DNA of 64,000 bases from Pseudomonadota bacterium (GTDB lineage: Bacteria > Pseudomonadota > Alphaproteobacteria > Rhizobiales > Aestuariivirgaceae): contig CAUJIO010000089.1 of NCBI GenBank assembly GCA_963205315.1, forward strand, positions 1-64,000, written 5' to 3'. A program made the translations under genes and the position numbers. The notes under the pieces were generated by a model that did no database searches, had not been told where the DNA came from, and saw only the letters and a program-made list of their open reading frames with translations. Of this stretch, positions 9,642 through 17,398 are shown one piece after another (positions within the stretch are counted from its first letter, which is position 1; every line of letters begins with the position of its first letter).

Positions 9642-11672
9642 TCAGATGTCGAGCCCGTCATCATCGACGAATTCGGCGCGCTCGCTGATGAAATTGAAAC
9701 GTTCCTCAGGCTTGTTGCCCATCAATTGCTCGATGGTTTTCGCGGTCGCGGCGCGCATGGCATCGTCGAGGGTCACGCGCAACAAATGGCGCTTCTTCGG
9801 GTCCATTGTCGTTTCTTTAAGCTGACCCGGAAGCATTTCGCCCAAGCCCTTGAAACGGCTGACTTCTACTTTGCCTCGGCCGGTCAGTTCATTGCGCAGG
9901 ATTTCCTCGCGGTGCTTGTCGTCGCGGGCGTAGGCCACCTTCGGACCCTGCGCCAATTTGTAGAGCGGCGGCACTGCGAGATAGAGATGACCATCGTCGA
10001 TGAGCTTCGGCATCTGGCGATAGAAGAACGTCATCAGCAGCGACGCGATGTGAGCACCGTCGACGTCGGCATCGGTCATGATGATGATCTTGTCGTAGCG
10101 CAGATCATCCTCGCGGTAGGAGGTGCCAGTCCCTGCGCCAAGGGCCTGCACCAGATCGGCAAGCTGCTGGTTTCCGGCCAGCTTGTCCTTGGTGGCGGAG
10201 GCCACGTTGAGGATCTTGCCGCGGAGAGGCAGCACGGCTTGCGTCTCGCGGTTCCGCGCCTGCTTGGCGGAGCCACCGGCCGAGTCACCCTCGACGATGA
10301 AGAGTTCGGAGCCTTGTGTCTGGTTGGCGGAACAATCGGCCAGCTTGCCCGGCAGCCGCAGTTTGCGCACGGCCGTCTTGCGCCCGACTTCCTTTTCCTG
10401 CCGCCGGCGCAGGCGTTCCTCGGCGCGGTCGGTGATGAAATTCAGCAGACGGTCGGCCTGCGCGGGATGGCCGGTGAGCCAGTGATCGAAGTGATCGCGC
10501 ACGGCGTTCTCGACAATGCGCATGGCCTCGAGCGTCGCGAGCTTGTCCTTGGTCTGGCCCTGGAATTCCGGCTCGCGGATAAACACCGACAGCAATGCGC
10601 CGGACGAAGTCATCACGTCATCTGCGGTGATGATCGATGCCCGCTTGTTGCTGGAGAGTTCGGCGTAGTTTTTCAGAGAGCGGGTTAGCGCGGTGCGTAG
10701 TCCCTGCTCGTGCGTGCCGCCTTCCGGTGTCGGGATGGTGTTGCAGTAGGACGACGAGAAGCCGTCCTCACCGCCGAACCAGGCTACGGCCCATTCAACG
10801 GTACCGTGGCTGCCTTCCTTCTCGACGCGGCCGGAGAAGATTTCATCAACCACGCGATGCAGTCCGTCCAGGCGCTCGGCGAGGAAGTCCTTGAGGCCGC
10901 CGGGGAAATGCAGCACCGCCTTGTCGGGGGTCTCCTTGTCCTTGATCAGGGCGGGATCGCAGGACCAGCGGATTTCAACACCGCCGAAGAGGTAGGACTT
11001 GGAGCGTGCCATCTTGTAGAGCCGGGCAGCCGAGAAGCTGGCGTTGCCCTTGCCGAAGATCTGCTCGTCAGGATGGAATGACACCTTGGTGCCGCGGCGG
11101 CCGGAAACCTTGCCGAGCATTTCGATCTTGCCCGTTGGCTTGCCGCGCCGGAATTCCTGACGATAGAGCTGCTGGCCCCGCGCCACCTCGACGATGACGT
11201 GATCGGATAGCGCATTCACCACCGACACGCCGACACCGTGCAGGCCGCCGCTGGTCTCATAGGCACCGGAGTCGAACTTGCCGCCCGCATGCAGCATCGT
11301 CATGATCACTTCAAGGGCAGACTTGTCCTTGAACTTGGGATGGGGATCGACCGGCATGCCACGGCCATTGTCCGTCACTGTCAGGTAGCCGCTCTCGGCG
11401 TAGTTGACATCAATCCAGGTGGCGTGACCGGCGACGGCCTCGTCCATGGCATTGTCGAGCACTTCGGCAAAGAGGTGATGCAGTGCTTTCTCGTCGGTGC
11501 CGCCGATATACATGCCGGGGCGGCGGCGCACCGGTTCGAGGCCTTCGAGCACTTCGATGTCCGCGGCGGTATAGCTGTCCTCGCCGCGCGACCTGGCGGG
11601 TGCCGTGTTCTTCGGCTTCGGCGCCACGGGCAGATCTTCAAAGAGGTCGTTGGTCTTGGTGGCCTTGGCCAT
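9642..11672 (-). CDS. parE: DNA topoisomerase IV subunit B
   Basis: ATPase subunit of topoisomerase IV, which decatenates daughter chromosomes with ParC. 676 residues, the alphaproteobacterial ParE length rather than the longer GyrB. The GHKL ATP site shows EVLDNAMDEAV and TDNGRGMP, then GGLHGVGVSVVNALS. The TOPRIM domain has FIVEGDSAGGSAKQ and IIMTDADVDGAHI. An N-terminal extension of about 35 residues (MAKATKTNDLFEDLPV) is typical of the group. Two catabolic-looking genes follow on the same strand with almost no gap. Identity is firm; GyrB is excluded by length and by the missing GyrB insert. Confidence 0.96.
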   Translation of the reverse strand: MAKATKTNDLFEDLPVAPKPKNTAPARSRGEDSYTAADIEVLEGLEPVRRRPGMYIGGTDEKALHHLFAEVLDNAMDEAVAGHATWIDVNYAESGYLTVTDNGRGMPVDPHPKFKDKSALEVIMTMLHAGGKFDSGAYETSGGLHGVGVSVVNALSDHVIVEVARGQQLYRQEFRRGKPTGKIEMLGKVSGRRGTKVSFHPDEQIFGKGNASFSAARLYKMARSKSYLFGGVEIRWSCDPALIKDKETPDKAVLHFPGGLKDFLAERLDGLHRVVDEIFSGRVEKEGSHGTVEWAVAWFGGEDGFSSSYCNTIPTPEGGTHEQGLRTALTRSLKNYAELSSNKRASIITADDVMTSSGALLSVFIREPEFQGQTKDKLATLEAMRIVENAVRDHFDHWLTGHPAQADRLLNFITDRAEERLRRRQEKEVGRKTAVRKLRLPGKLADCSANQTQGSELFIVEGDSAGGSAKQARNRETQAVLPLRGKILNVASATKDKLAGNQQLADLVQALGAGTGTSYREDDLRYDKIIIMTDADVDGAHIASLLMTFFYRQMPKLIDDGHLYLAVPPLYKLAQGPKVAYARDDKHREEILRNELTGRGKVEVSRFKGLGEMLPGQLKETTMDPKKRHLLRVTLDDAMRAATAKTIEQLMGNKPEERFNFISERAEFVDDDGLDI

Positions 11673-11768
11673 TGTCGTTCCCGAATCGTTTCGCCGCTGA
11701 GTATCGCCCCACGGGGGTGACTGGCAACCCTTGACTTTCAGAGGGCGCCGGAGCCCCTATTTGCCATC

Positions 11769-12290
11769 ATGCCAGCACCCGTCATCATCCTGAATAAACC
11801 CCTGTGGGCACGCATCTTCACTGTCCTGTGGGCGATCGAGGTCCTCGCCGGGCTGGGCTTTGCCGCCGGCGGCGTTGGCCTGCTGGGCAAAGGCGAGACG
11901 GGCGTTGCTGTGGTGCTCATCATCGCCGGACTGCTGCTCACCATAGTGGGTGTCGTGATGACCGGAATTTCCTGGCAGGCGGCGCGCCTGACCGGTCCCG
12001 CCATCGAAATGCTGCCCGAGGGCTTCCGCGACCGCCGCATCACCGAGACCGTGATCCCGTGGAGCAATCTCACGTGGAAGGTGGTGTTCAATGGCCGGGC
12101 CTACAGCCTGCAGTTCGATGTGGATAAAGATGTCCGCAAGACACTGCACGTCTACTGGGCGCAGAGGGCGATGGGCGTGTTCAACCGGTCGTTCAATTAT
12201 CCGGAATTGACCGTCCTGACGCTGGGGACGGGCAAGTCCGCGCACCAACTGGGCGAGATTCTGGCGCGATTTTGCTCACAGAAGTTGTGA
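11769..12290 (+). CDS. Two-helix membrane protein of unknown function (STM3941-like)
   Basis: 173 residues. Two membrane segments (about residues 13-37 and 45-68) are followed by a soluble part with ITETVIPWSNLTWKVVFNGR and a stretch on aromatic and charged residues that resembles PH-like bacterial domains such as STM3941. It begins MPAPVIILNKPLWARIF right after a TATTTG motif at 11758, so the transcript may be leaderless or nearly so. It is divergent from parE and about 160 nt upstream of the small-membrane-protein operon, probably a separate unit. No function can be assigned. Confidence 0.65.
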   Translation: MPAPVIILNKPLWARIFTVLWAIEVLAGLGFAAGGVGLLGKGETGVAVVLIIAGLLLTIVGVVMTGISWQAARLTGPAIEMLPEGFRDRRITETVIPWSNLTWKVVFNGRAYSLQFDVDKDVRKTLHVYWAQRAMGVFNRSFNYPELTVLTLGTGKSAHQLGEILARFCSQKL

Positions 12291-12450
12291 TTTCGCCTGC
12301 TTTCTTGCGTGCAGATGCCTGCCTGACGGCTTGACAATCGGACAGGACCGGAGTTTCCTGCCAGACAACAAAGTTGCTCCACAGATAACGATTCACTGGG
12401 GGCGGGCCAGCACTGTGGGGATAAAAAGCGGGCCTGCGGGAGGAAGTGGA

Positions 12451-12738
12451 ATGTCTGACCTCAATCAGCGGATTGAGGCCATGTACAAACGTGATGTGCT
12501 GGTCGCATGGGCGTTTGTTATCGGCCTCTGGTTTGCCGTCATCTTCGTGATGCTGGCAACGTGGAACCTGGCACCGCCCGGTCCCTGGCGCATTGTGTTG
12601 TTGATTGGCGGTGCCGCGGTGCTGCTCTTCAACACGGCTTCCATCGGTGCCCTTGTGCGGCACTACAAGGAAGACAAGCAATTCATCTACGGCCTTGACA
12701 TCAAGCATCTCGACGAGATGCGCGGCCACAAGCACTGA
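12451..12738 (+). CDS. Small two-helix membrane protein, first of the permease operon
   Basis: 95 residues starting MSDLNQRIEAMYKRDVLVAW, with AGGAAG 5 nt upstream of the ATG. Two hydrophobic segments lie at about 17-41 and 46-67, then a charged tail ending EMRGHKH. Not recognised as a named family. It is followed at 11 nt by a second small membrane gene, at 9 nt by a third, and at 10 nt by an APC permease. The tight spacing suggests one transcript and possibly one membrane complex. A rare but real coding gene is supported by its own ribosome binding site and by strong third-position GC. Confidence 0.75.
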   Translation: MSDLNQRIEAMYKRDVLVAWAFVIGLWFAVIFVMLATWNLAPPGPWRIVLLIGGAAVLLFNTASIGALVRHYKEDKQFIYGLDIKHLDEMRGHKH

Positions 12739-12749
12739 GGGCGGATCAC

Positions 12750-13136
12750 ATGGCAAAATATGTCCCGCCGAAACAAAGCAAACTTGGCCAGATCTTCGAC
12801 GTCATCGTCTTGCTGGTCCTGATCATCGGCGCATTGCGCCTTCCCCTGTTGCTGGGCATGGCCGGTGGCTCCAAGGTATCGGCTCCGGTTGCGGATCCAA
12901 CCTGGGAAACCCTCAAGCAGTCGCCAGCCATGGTCGAAAAATGGAACGCGCTCGGCATCACTGATCCGGCCAGCGTCAACGAGATGATCACTGCGCGCTA
13001 TGACTACTGGGCCTTCAGTACGCTCGAGCTTCTGGTGATGATCGTCGTGGTGATCGGATACTTCGTGCTCGTCGTCCGGTTCTCGAATGTCGAATACAAG
13101 GAAGTGATCGCCGAAAAATTCGGCGACAGGAAATAG
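12750..13136 (+). CDS. Small two-helix membrane protein, second of the permease operon
   Basis: 128 residues. A short basic N-terminus (MAKYVPPKQSKLGQ) leads into a membrane segment at about 15-37. A periplasmic or cytoplasmic loop follows (VADPTWETLKQSPAMVEKWNALGITD), then a second segment at 89-111 and a charged end EKFGDRK. The loop of about 50 residues between helices is the only soluble part and would be the place for a partner or ligand contact. No family recognised. It sits between two other small membrane genes and ahead of the APC permease, with gaps of 11 and 9 nt. Confidence 0.75.
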   Translation: MAKYVPPKQSKLGQIFDVIVLLVLIIGALRLPLLLGMAGGSKVSAPVADPTWETLKQSPAMVEKWNALGITDPASVNEMITARYDYWAFSTLELLVMIVVVIGYFVLVVRFSNVEYKEVIAEKFGDRK

Positions 13137-13145
13137 GGGCGCAAC

Positions 13146-13313
13146 ATGGATATCTGGAATTATCTCGAGTATGCCGCCTGGATCCTGTCAGTCGTCTTCG
13201 GCCTCTACATCCTCATCGACTGGTTCAAGGTCGACTCCACCTATTCGGAAGAGCTTCTCACCTCATCCCGCGAGGGCGAGCTGGAAGCGATGACCGAAAA
13301 GCACAAGCTCTGA
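13146..13313 (+). CDS. Single-helix 55-residue membrane peptide, third of the permease operon
   Basis: A 55-codon gene: MDIWNYLEYAAWILSVVFGL begins it, with one membrane segment at about 8-26, then an acidic-basic tail ending MTEKHKL. GGGGCGCAAC lies just upstream of the ATG. It lies 9 nt after the second small gene and 10 nt before the APC permease ATG at 13324. Its size and single helix recall small regulatory or accessory subunits of transporters. It is easily missed because of its length; support comes from the spacing and from in-frame GC-rich codons without a break. Confidence 0.7.
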   Translation: MDIWNYLEYAAWILSVVFGLYILIDWFKVDSTYSEELLTSSREGELEAMTEKHKL

Positions 13314-13323
13314 GGACAGGACA

Positions 13324-14730
13324 ATGGCAAAAGCATCTCAAGCCGCTGCGCCTGCAGTGGAAAAAATCAGCCTGCTGCGCGTGCTCGGTCCGGCCCATGT
13401 CTGGGCTCTGGGCGTCGGCATCGTGCTGGTGGGCGAATACATGGGCTGGAACTTCGGTGTCGGCAAGGGTGGCGCCTATGCGGCCCTGATCGCCTGCTGG
13501 TTCGCGGGCCTGCTCTATACCTGCGTGGCCATGATCGACTCGGAGGTGACCTCGACGGTTGCCGCTGCCGGCGGCCAGTTCACTCAAGCCAAACACATCG
13601 TAGGGCCACTGATGGCCTTCAACGTCGGCCTCTATCTGGTGTTCGCCTACACCATGCTCGAAGCCGGCAATGCGATCACCATCGGCTTTCTCGTCGATAC
13701 GGTGGCCAACATGGCGGGACATAGCGGCATCGACCAGCGGCCGTTCATCATCCTGTCCATCATGTTCCTGGCGTGGCTCAACTATCGGGGCGTGCTGGCG
13801 ACCCTGAACTTCAATCTCGTGATTACCGCCATCGCCTTTATTGCCGTCATTTTGCTGTTCTTCGGGGTTGCACCGTGGAGCGCTGACTCGCCGCTGAAGC
13901 ATGCCGATCTCATGGCCGGCGATGCCGCACTGCCCTATGGCTGGATCGGTGTCGTGGCCGCCATGCACTTCGGCCTGTGGTACTACCTCGGCATCGAAGG
14001 CACGACGCAAGCGGCGGAAGAAGTCCGCTCACCGGCGCGTGCCCTGCCGTTCGGAACCATGGCCGGCATCATCACGCTGCTGATTGCCGCAACGCTGACC
14101 TGGTATGTCTGCGCCGGGCTGATGCCGTGGGAATATCTGGGTCAAGCCGGCGTTCCGTTGTTCGACGCGGGTCGTCTGTCGGGGTCCACCACACTGATGG
14201 TGCTGCTCGGCATCGGCACGCTGTTCTCGACGCTGGCCTCGGCAAACGGCTGCATCAACGATGCATCACGCGCCTGGTTCGGCATGGGACGCGATCACTA
14301 CTTGCCTGCCTGGTTCGGCGCGGTGCATCCGAAGTTCCGCACGCCCTACCGGTCGATCATCTTCCTCGTGCCCGTAGCACTCGTCTTCGCGCTGGGGGCT
14401 CCGCTGGACCAGGTGATCACCTTCTCGATCCTGTCGGGCCTGCTGGAATACACGTTCATGCCGATCAACGTGATCTTGTTCCGCAAGAAGTGGCCGCTCG
14501 ACACCATCAAGCGGGGCTATGTGCATCCGTTCCACCCGCTCCCGGCGCTGGTGCTGCTGGCGCTCTGTGCCGTCACTTACTTCGCGGTGTTCCTTGGATA
14601 TGGTACCCAGCTTATCGCCATGGTCGGTTTCTACATCGTGGTGTCGCTGTGGTTCCACTTCTGGCGCTACCGCTTCGTGAAGCGCGGAGACCAGTTCACC
14701 ATGCCCTGGCCCAGGCCGCGGGGATACTGA
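13324..14730 (+). CDS. APC-superfamily permease, ethanolamine-permease-like
   Basis: 468-residue transporter with about 12 membrane helices. Landmarks include GEYMGWNFGVGKGGAY in helix 1, which resembles the ethanolamine permease (Eat) consensus with its unwound GxxxGWNFG segment, then EVTSTVAAAGGQFTQA and GIEGTTQAAEEVRSPARALP, typical of amino acid/amine permeases. LASANGCINDASRAWFGMGRDHYLP is the conserved APC segment near helix 8. Substrate is probably an amine or amino acid; ethanolamine is the nearest guess. Unusual feature: three small membrane proteins directly precede it in the same unit. No ethanolamine ammonia-lyase genes are nearby. A hairpin at 14755 ends the unit. Confidence 0.85.
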   Translation: MAKASQAAAPAVEKISLLRVLGPAHVWALGVGIVLVGEYMGWNFGVGKGGAYAALIACWFAGLLYTCVAMIDSEVTSTVAAAGGQFTQAKHIVGPLMAFNVGLYLVFAYTMLEAGNAITIGFLVDTVANMAGHSGIDQRPFIILSIMFLAWLNYRGVLATLNFNLVITAIAFIAVILLFFGVAPWSADSPLKHADLMAGDAALPYGWIGVVAAMHFGLWYYLGIEGTTQAAEEVRSPARALPFGTMAGIITLLIAATLTWYVCAGLMPWEYLGQAGVPLFDAGRLSGSTTLMVLLGIGTLFSTLASANGCINDASRAWFGMGRDHYLPAWFGAVHPKFRTPYRSIIFLVPVALVFALGAPLDQVITFSILSGLLEYTFMPINVILFRKKWPLDTIKRGYVHPFHPLPALVLLALCAVTYFAVFLGYGTQLIAMVGFYIVVSLWFHFWRYRFVKRGDQFTMPWPRPRGY

Positions 14731-14754
14731 CGGTTCTTTCACAACAACAGAAAA

Positions 14755-14792
14755 GCTGGCCCGCCCTGCGCAAGGACGGGCCAGCGTGTTTC
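14755..14792 (+). terminator. Rho-independent-type terminator after the permease
   Basis: GCTGGCCCGCCCT (14755-14767) pairs with AGGACGGGCCAGC (14773-14785) with one mismatch and a 5-nt loop, then GTGTTTC. It is 24 nt after the permease stop and ends the four-gene unit; the next gene starts at 14804. Confidence 0.65.
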
Positions 14793-14803
14793 AGAGGACA
14801 GAC

Positions 14804-15493
14804 GTGATCGAGTCATCGCTCAAAGCCGCGATCGCCGCTCTCGCCGGCGTCGCCTTCCTGTGGGTGTTGTATCACCACTTCAAGGGGTCGGCGGCGCGCG
14901 GGGCAAGGCGGGCCAACTATCTGGACCAGACCAAGAGCCTGTTCGAGGGCGGGGTCAAGGCGGTAAAGCCCGATGGCTTCCCGCGCATATCCGGCACCTA
15001 TCAGCGCCACACATTTGACCTGCAGGTGGTGACGGACACGCTCAACATTCGCAAGCTTCCCGTGCTGTGGCTGCTGGTGACCTTGCCTGAACCGATGCCG
15101 GTCGCGGGCACGTTCGACGTCATGATGCGGCCGCGCGGCGTCGAGACGTTCTCGAGGTTCATGCAGCTTCCCGTACAGATCCAGCCGGACCCGATGTTCC
15201 CGCATGATTGCGCAATCCGTGCCGACATGGCCGAAGCGGTGCCATCGCGTGAGCTGATGCAACGGCATGTCGCAATGTTCCAGGACGATCGGGTGAAGGA
15301 ATTGGTTATCTCGCCCAAGGGCCTGCGGATCGTCTGGCTGGCGGAAGAGGCGCACCGCGGCAAATACCTTCTGTTCCGCGATGCCGAGATGACGCTCGAA
15401 CCGTTTCAGCCGCATGATCTGAAGCCGATCCTCGACAGGCTGATCGCGCTACGCCTCGACCTCATGACAACTCGACCGGAGTCCGCGACATGA
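14804..15493 (+). CDS. Membrane-anchored protein of unknown function
   Basis: 229 residues from a GTG at 14804, chosen because AGAGGA lies 5 nt upstream; an upstream in-frame GTG at 14786 overlaps the terminator hairpin. A single N-terminal membrane segment (AAIAALAGVAFLWVLYHHF) is followed by a soluble domain of about 190 residues with PDGFPRISGTYQRHTFDLQ and VKELVISPKGLRIVW. No family recognised. It overlaps the next gene by 4 nt (ATGA), so the two are translationally coupled. Topology suggests a soluble domain facing the cytoplasm or periplasm with a single anchor. Confidence 0.65.
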   Translation: MIESSLKAAIAALAGVAFLWVLYHHFKGSAARGARRANYLDQTKSLFEGGVKAVKPDGFPRISGTYQRHTFDLQVVTDTLNIRKLPVLWLLVTLPEPMPVAGTFDVMMRPRGVETFSRFMQLPVQIQPDPMFPHDCAIRADMAEAVPSRELMQRHVAMFQDDRVKELVISPKGLRIVWLAEEAHRGKYLLFRDAEMTLEPFQPHDLKPILDRLIALRLDLMTTRPESAT

Positions 15494-15780
15494 CCATCCC
15501 CGCCAAGGCACCGCCGCAACCGTTGATGATCCTCGGTCTCGCCATCGTGCTGCCGGGTTCCGGGCAGGTGTTCAACCGCGAGCCGGTGCGCGGCCTCATC
15601 TTCGTGTTCTTCATCTTGCTGCTGGGTGGCTTCACATTGCTGACGGCGAAGCCCGAGGTGTCGATCATCGGCAAACTTGCAGGCGGAATTTTTGTCTATG
15701 CCATCTCGATCTACGACGCCTACAAGCGGGCGCGGATCAGGTATGAGACCTGGCGCTATTCGGCGGAACACGGCACTTAG
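15490..15780 (+). CDS. Small multi-helix membrane protein of unknown function
   Basis: 96 residues with three likely membrane segments. The first contains LAIVLPGSGQVFNREPVRGL, a pattern of small proteins that keep a Pro-Gly-x-Gly-Gln-x-(F/Y) turn, as in TM2-like and DUF5683-like families. The C-terminus is basic (DAYKRARIRYETW). It overlaps the 229-residue membrane-anchored gene by 4 nt, so both are probably made together. No function can be assigned. Confidence 0.6.
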   Translation: MTIPAKAPPQPLMILGLAIVLPGSGQVFNREPVRGLIFVFFILLLGGFTLLTAKPEVSIIGKLAGGIFVYAISIYDAYKRARIRYETWRYSAEHGT

Positions 15781-15816
15781 TCCCTGTGCGGAATATTTTC
15801 ATATAAAGATTCCGCT

Positions 15817-15844
15817 TTGACATGACAGACGTTTCCGCTAATTG
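15817..15844 (+). promoter_or_regulatory. Sigma-70-type promoter of homospermidine synthase
   Basis: TTGACA (15817-15822) and TAATTG (15839-15844) are separated by 16 nt. The start would be near 15851, about 40 nt before the hss ATG. The -35 is a perfect consensus. Confidence 0.55.
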
Positions 15845-15884
15845 CGCACGTTCTTTTGAGACGCCCACAAACACAGGAGTTCCG

Positions 15885-15893
15885 ATGAAATGA
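15885..15893 (+). other. Start-Lys-stop mini-ORF overlapping the hss start
   Basis: AGGAG at 15875-15879 is 5 nt from an ATG at 15885 that reads ATG AAA TGA and stops at 15893. The TGA overlaps the real hss ATG at 15890. The real start is 10 nt from the same AGGAG, so the mini-ORF start is better spaced. Ribosomes could start there, stop after two codons and re-initiate at hss. Confidence 0.35.
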
Positions 15894-17323
15894 CTAACTG
15901 GCCCGTGCACGCCGCGTGGAATGGTCCCATTGTGATAATCGGCTTCGGTTCGATCGGCAGGGGCACCTTGCCGTTGATCCTGCGCCATATCGCTTGCAAG
16001 CCTTCGCAGATCACCGTCATCGATCCCGACGTGTCGCGAAGCCAATGGTCGGAAAAGCTTGGTGTCGCCTTCCTCAAGGAAGGACTGACGCGCAAGAACT
16101 ATCGCGACGTGCTGACACCGCTGTTGACCACCGGCGAGGGCCAGGCATTCATCGTCAATCTCTCCGTCGATGTCGACAGCCTCGATATCATGAAGCTCGC
16201 GCGCGAAACAAACTCGCTCTACATCGACACGGTGATCGAGCCATGGGCGGGCTTCTATTACAACACCAAGCTCGATAACGAGGCGCGCACCAACTACATG
16301 CTGCGCCAGGGCCTGCTGGCGCTCAAGGAGAAGCTGGGCAAGGGCCCGACGGCCGTGTCGTGCTGCGGCGCCAATCCGGGCATGGTGTCGTGGTTCGTCA
16401 AGCAGGCGCTGATGAACATCGCCGCAGACATGAAGATCGAAGTGTCGGAACCGCATGACCATCCCGGCTGGGCCAAGCTGATGAAGAAGCTGGGCGTCAA
16501 GGGCGTACACATCGCCGAGCGCGACACGCAGCGCGCCAAGGTGGGCAAGCAGATGGACTGCTTCGTCAACACCTGGTCGGTCGATGGCTTCATCTCGGAA
16601 GGACTGCAGCCGGCCGAACTCGGCTGGGGCACGCACGAGAAGAAGATGCCGAAGGGCGGAAAGAAGCACAAGGTCGGGAGCCGCGCGGCAATCTATATCG
16701 AGCGGCCGGGCGCCGACACGCGCGTCCGGACCTGGACGCCGACGCAAGGCGCACACTATGGCTTCCTCGTCACCCACAACGAGGCGATCTCGATCTCGGA
16801 CTATTACACGCTGCGCGACAAGGCCAACAAGGTGGTCTACCGGCCGACCTGCCACTACGCGTATCATCCGTGCAACGATGCCGTGCTGTCGTGGCACGAA
16901 TTGCTCGGAGCCGGCGGCAAACGCCCGGCCAAGTGGAAGATCCTCGAAGAAGATGAAATCGCCGACGGCATGGACGAGCTCGGTGTGCTGCTCTACGGCC
17001 ACAAGAAGAACGCCTACTGGTTCGGTTCGCAGCTGTCGATCGAGGAAGCCCGCAAGCTGGCGCCCTATCAGAGCGCCACGGGACTTCAGGTGACGTCCGC
17101 CGTGCTGACCGGCATGGTGTGGGCGATCGAGAATCCGAACGCCGGCATCGTCGAGACCGACGAGATGGACTACAAGCGCTGCCAGTCGATCCAGAGGCCC
17201 TATCTTGGCGCAGTGGTGGGTGTCTACACGGACTGGACGCCGCTGCAGTCCGTCGGCAATCTCTTTGCCGCCGATGTCGACAAGCGCGATCCGTGGCAGT
17301 TCCAGAACATCCTGGTGCCGTAA
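15890..17323 (+). CDS. hss: Homospermidine synthase
   Basis: Makes sym-homospermidine from two putrescines in an NAD-dependent reaction, the main triamine route of many alphaproteobacteria. 477 residues, equal to the length of characterised bacterial enzymes. The N-terminal Rossmann motif is IVIIGFGSIGRG (14-25), followed by the ITVIDPDVSRSQ acidic segment. The family hallmarks SCCGANPGMVSWFVKQAL and CHYAYHPCNDAVLSWHELLG are present, with PWAGFYYN and EPHDHPG. It stands alone under its own promoter; a hairpin at 17339 follows. The start is the only ATG in frame consistent with the family; see the mini-ORF at 15885. Confidence 0.95.
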   Translation: MTNWPVHAAWNGPIVIIGFGSIGRGTLPLILRHIACKPSQITVIDPDVSRSQWSEKLGVAFLKEGLTRKNYRDVLTPLLTTGEGQAFIVNLSVDVDSLDIMKLARETNSLYIDTVIEPWAGFYYNTKLDNEARTNYMLRQGLLALKEKLGKGPTAVSCCGANPGMVSWFVKQALMNIAADMKIEVSEPHDHPGWAKLMKKLGVKGVHIAERDTQRAKVGKQMDCFVNTWSVDGFISEGLQPAELGWGTHEKKMPKGGKKHKVGSRAAIYIERPGADTRVRTWTPTQGAHYGFLVTHNEAISISDYYTLRDKANKVVYRPTCHYAYHPCNDAVLSWHELLGAGGKRPAKWKILEEDEIADGMDELGVLLYGHKKNAYWFGSQLSIEEARKLAPYQSATGLQVTSAVLTGMVWAIENPNAGIVETDEMDYKRCQSIQRPYLGAVVGVYTDWTPLQSVGNLFAADVDKRDPWQFQNILVP

Positions 17324-17338
17324 TCGCAGCCTTTCCTT

Positions 17339-17366
17339 CCACGGCGGGTAACCAAACCCGCCGTGG
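17339..17366 (+). terminator. Hairpin after hss
   Basis: CCACGGCGGGT (17339-17349) and ACCCGCCGTGG (17356-17366) form a perfect 11-bp stem with a 6-nt loop, 15 nt after the hss stop. No T-run follows, but the stem strength suggests a terminator or mRNA 3' end. Confidence 0.55.
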
Positions 17367-17398
17367 AGGGCCATGTGAATTGCTGTAGTCTTGCGCGC

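Noticed and set aside
12331..12336. TTGACA upstream of the small-membrane-protein operon
   Set aside because: No acceptable -10 hexamer lies 16-18 nt downstream.
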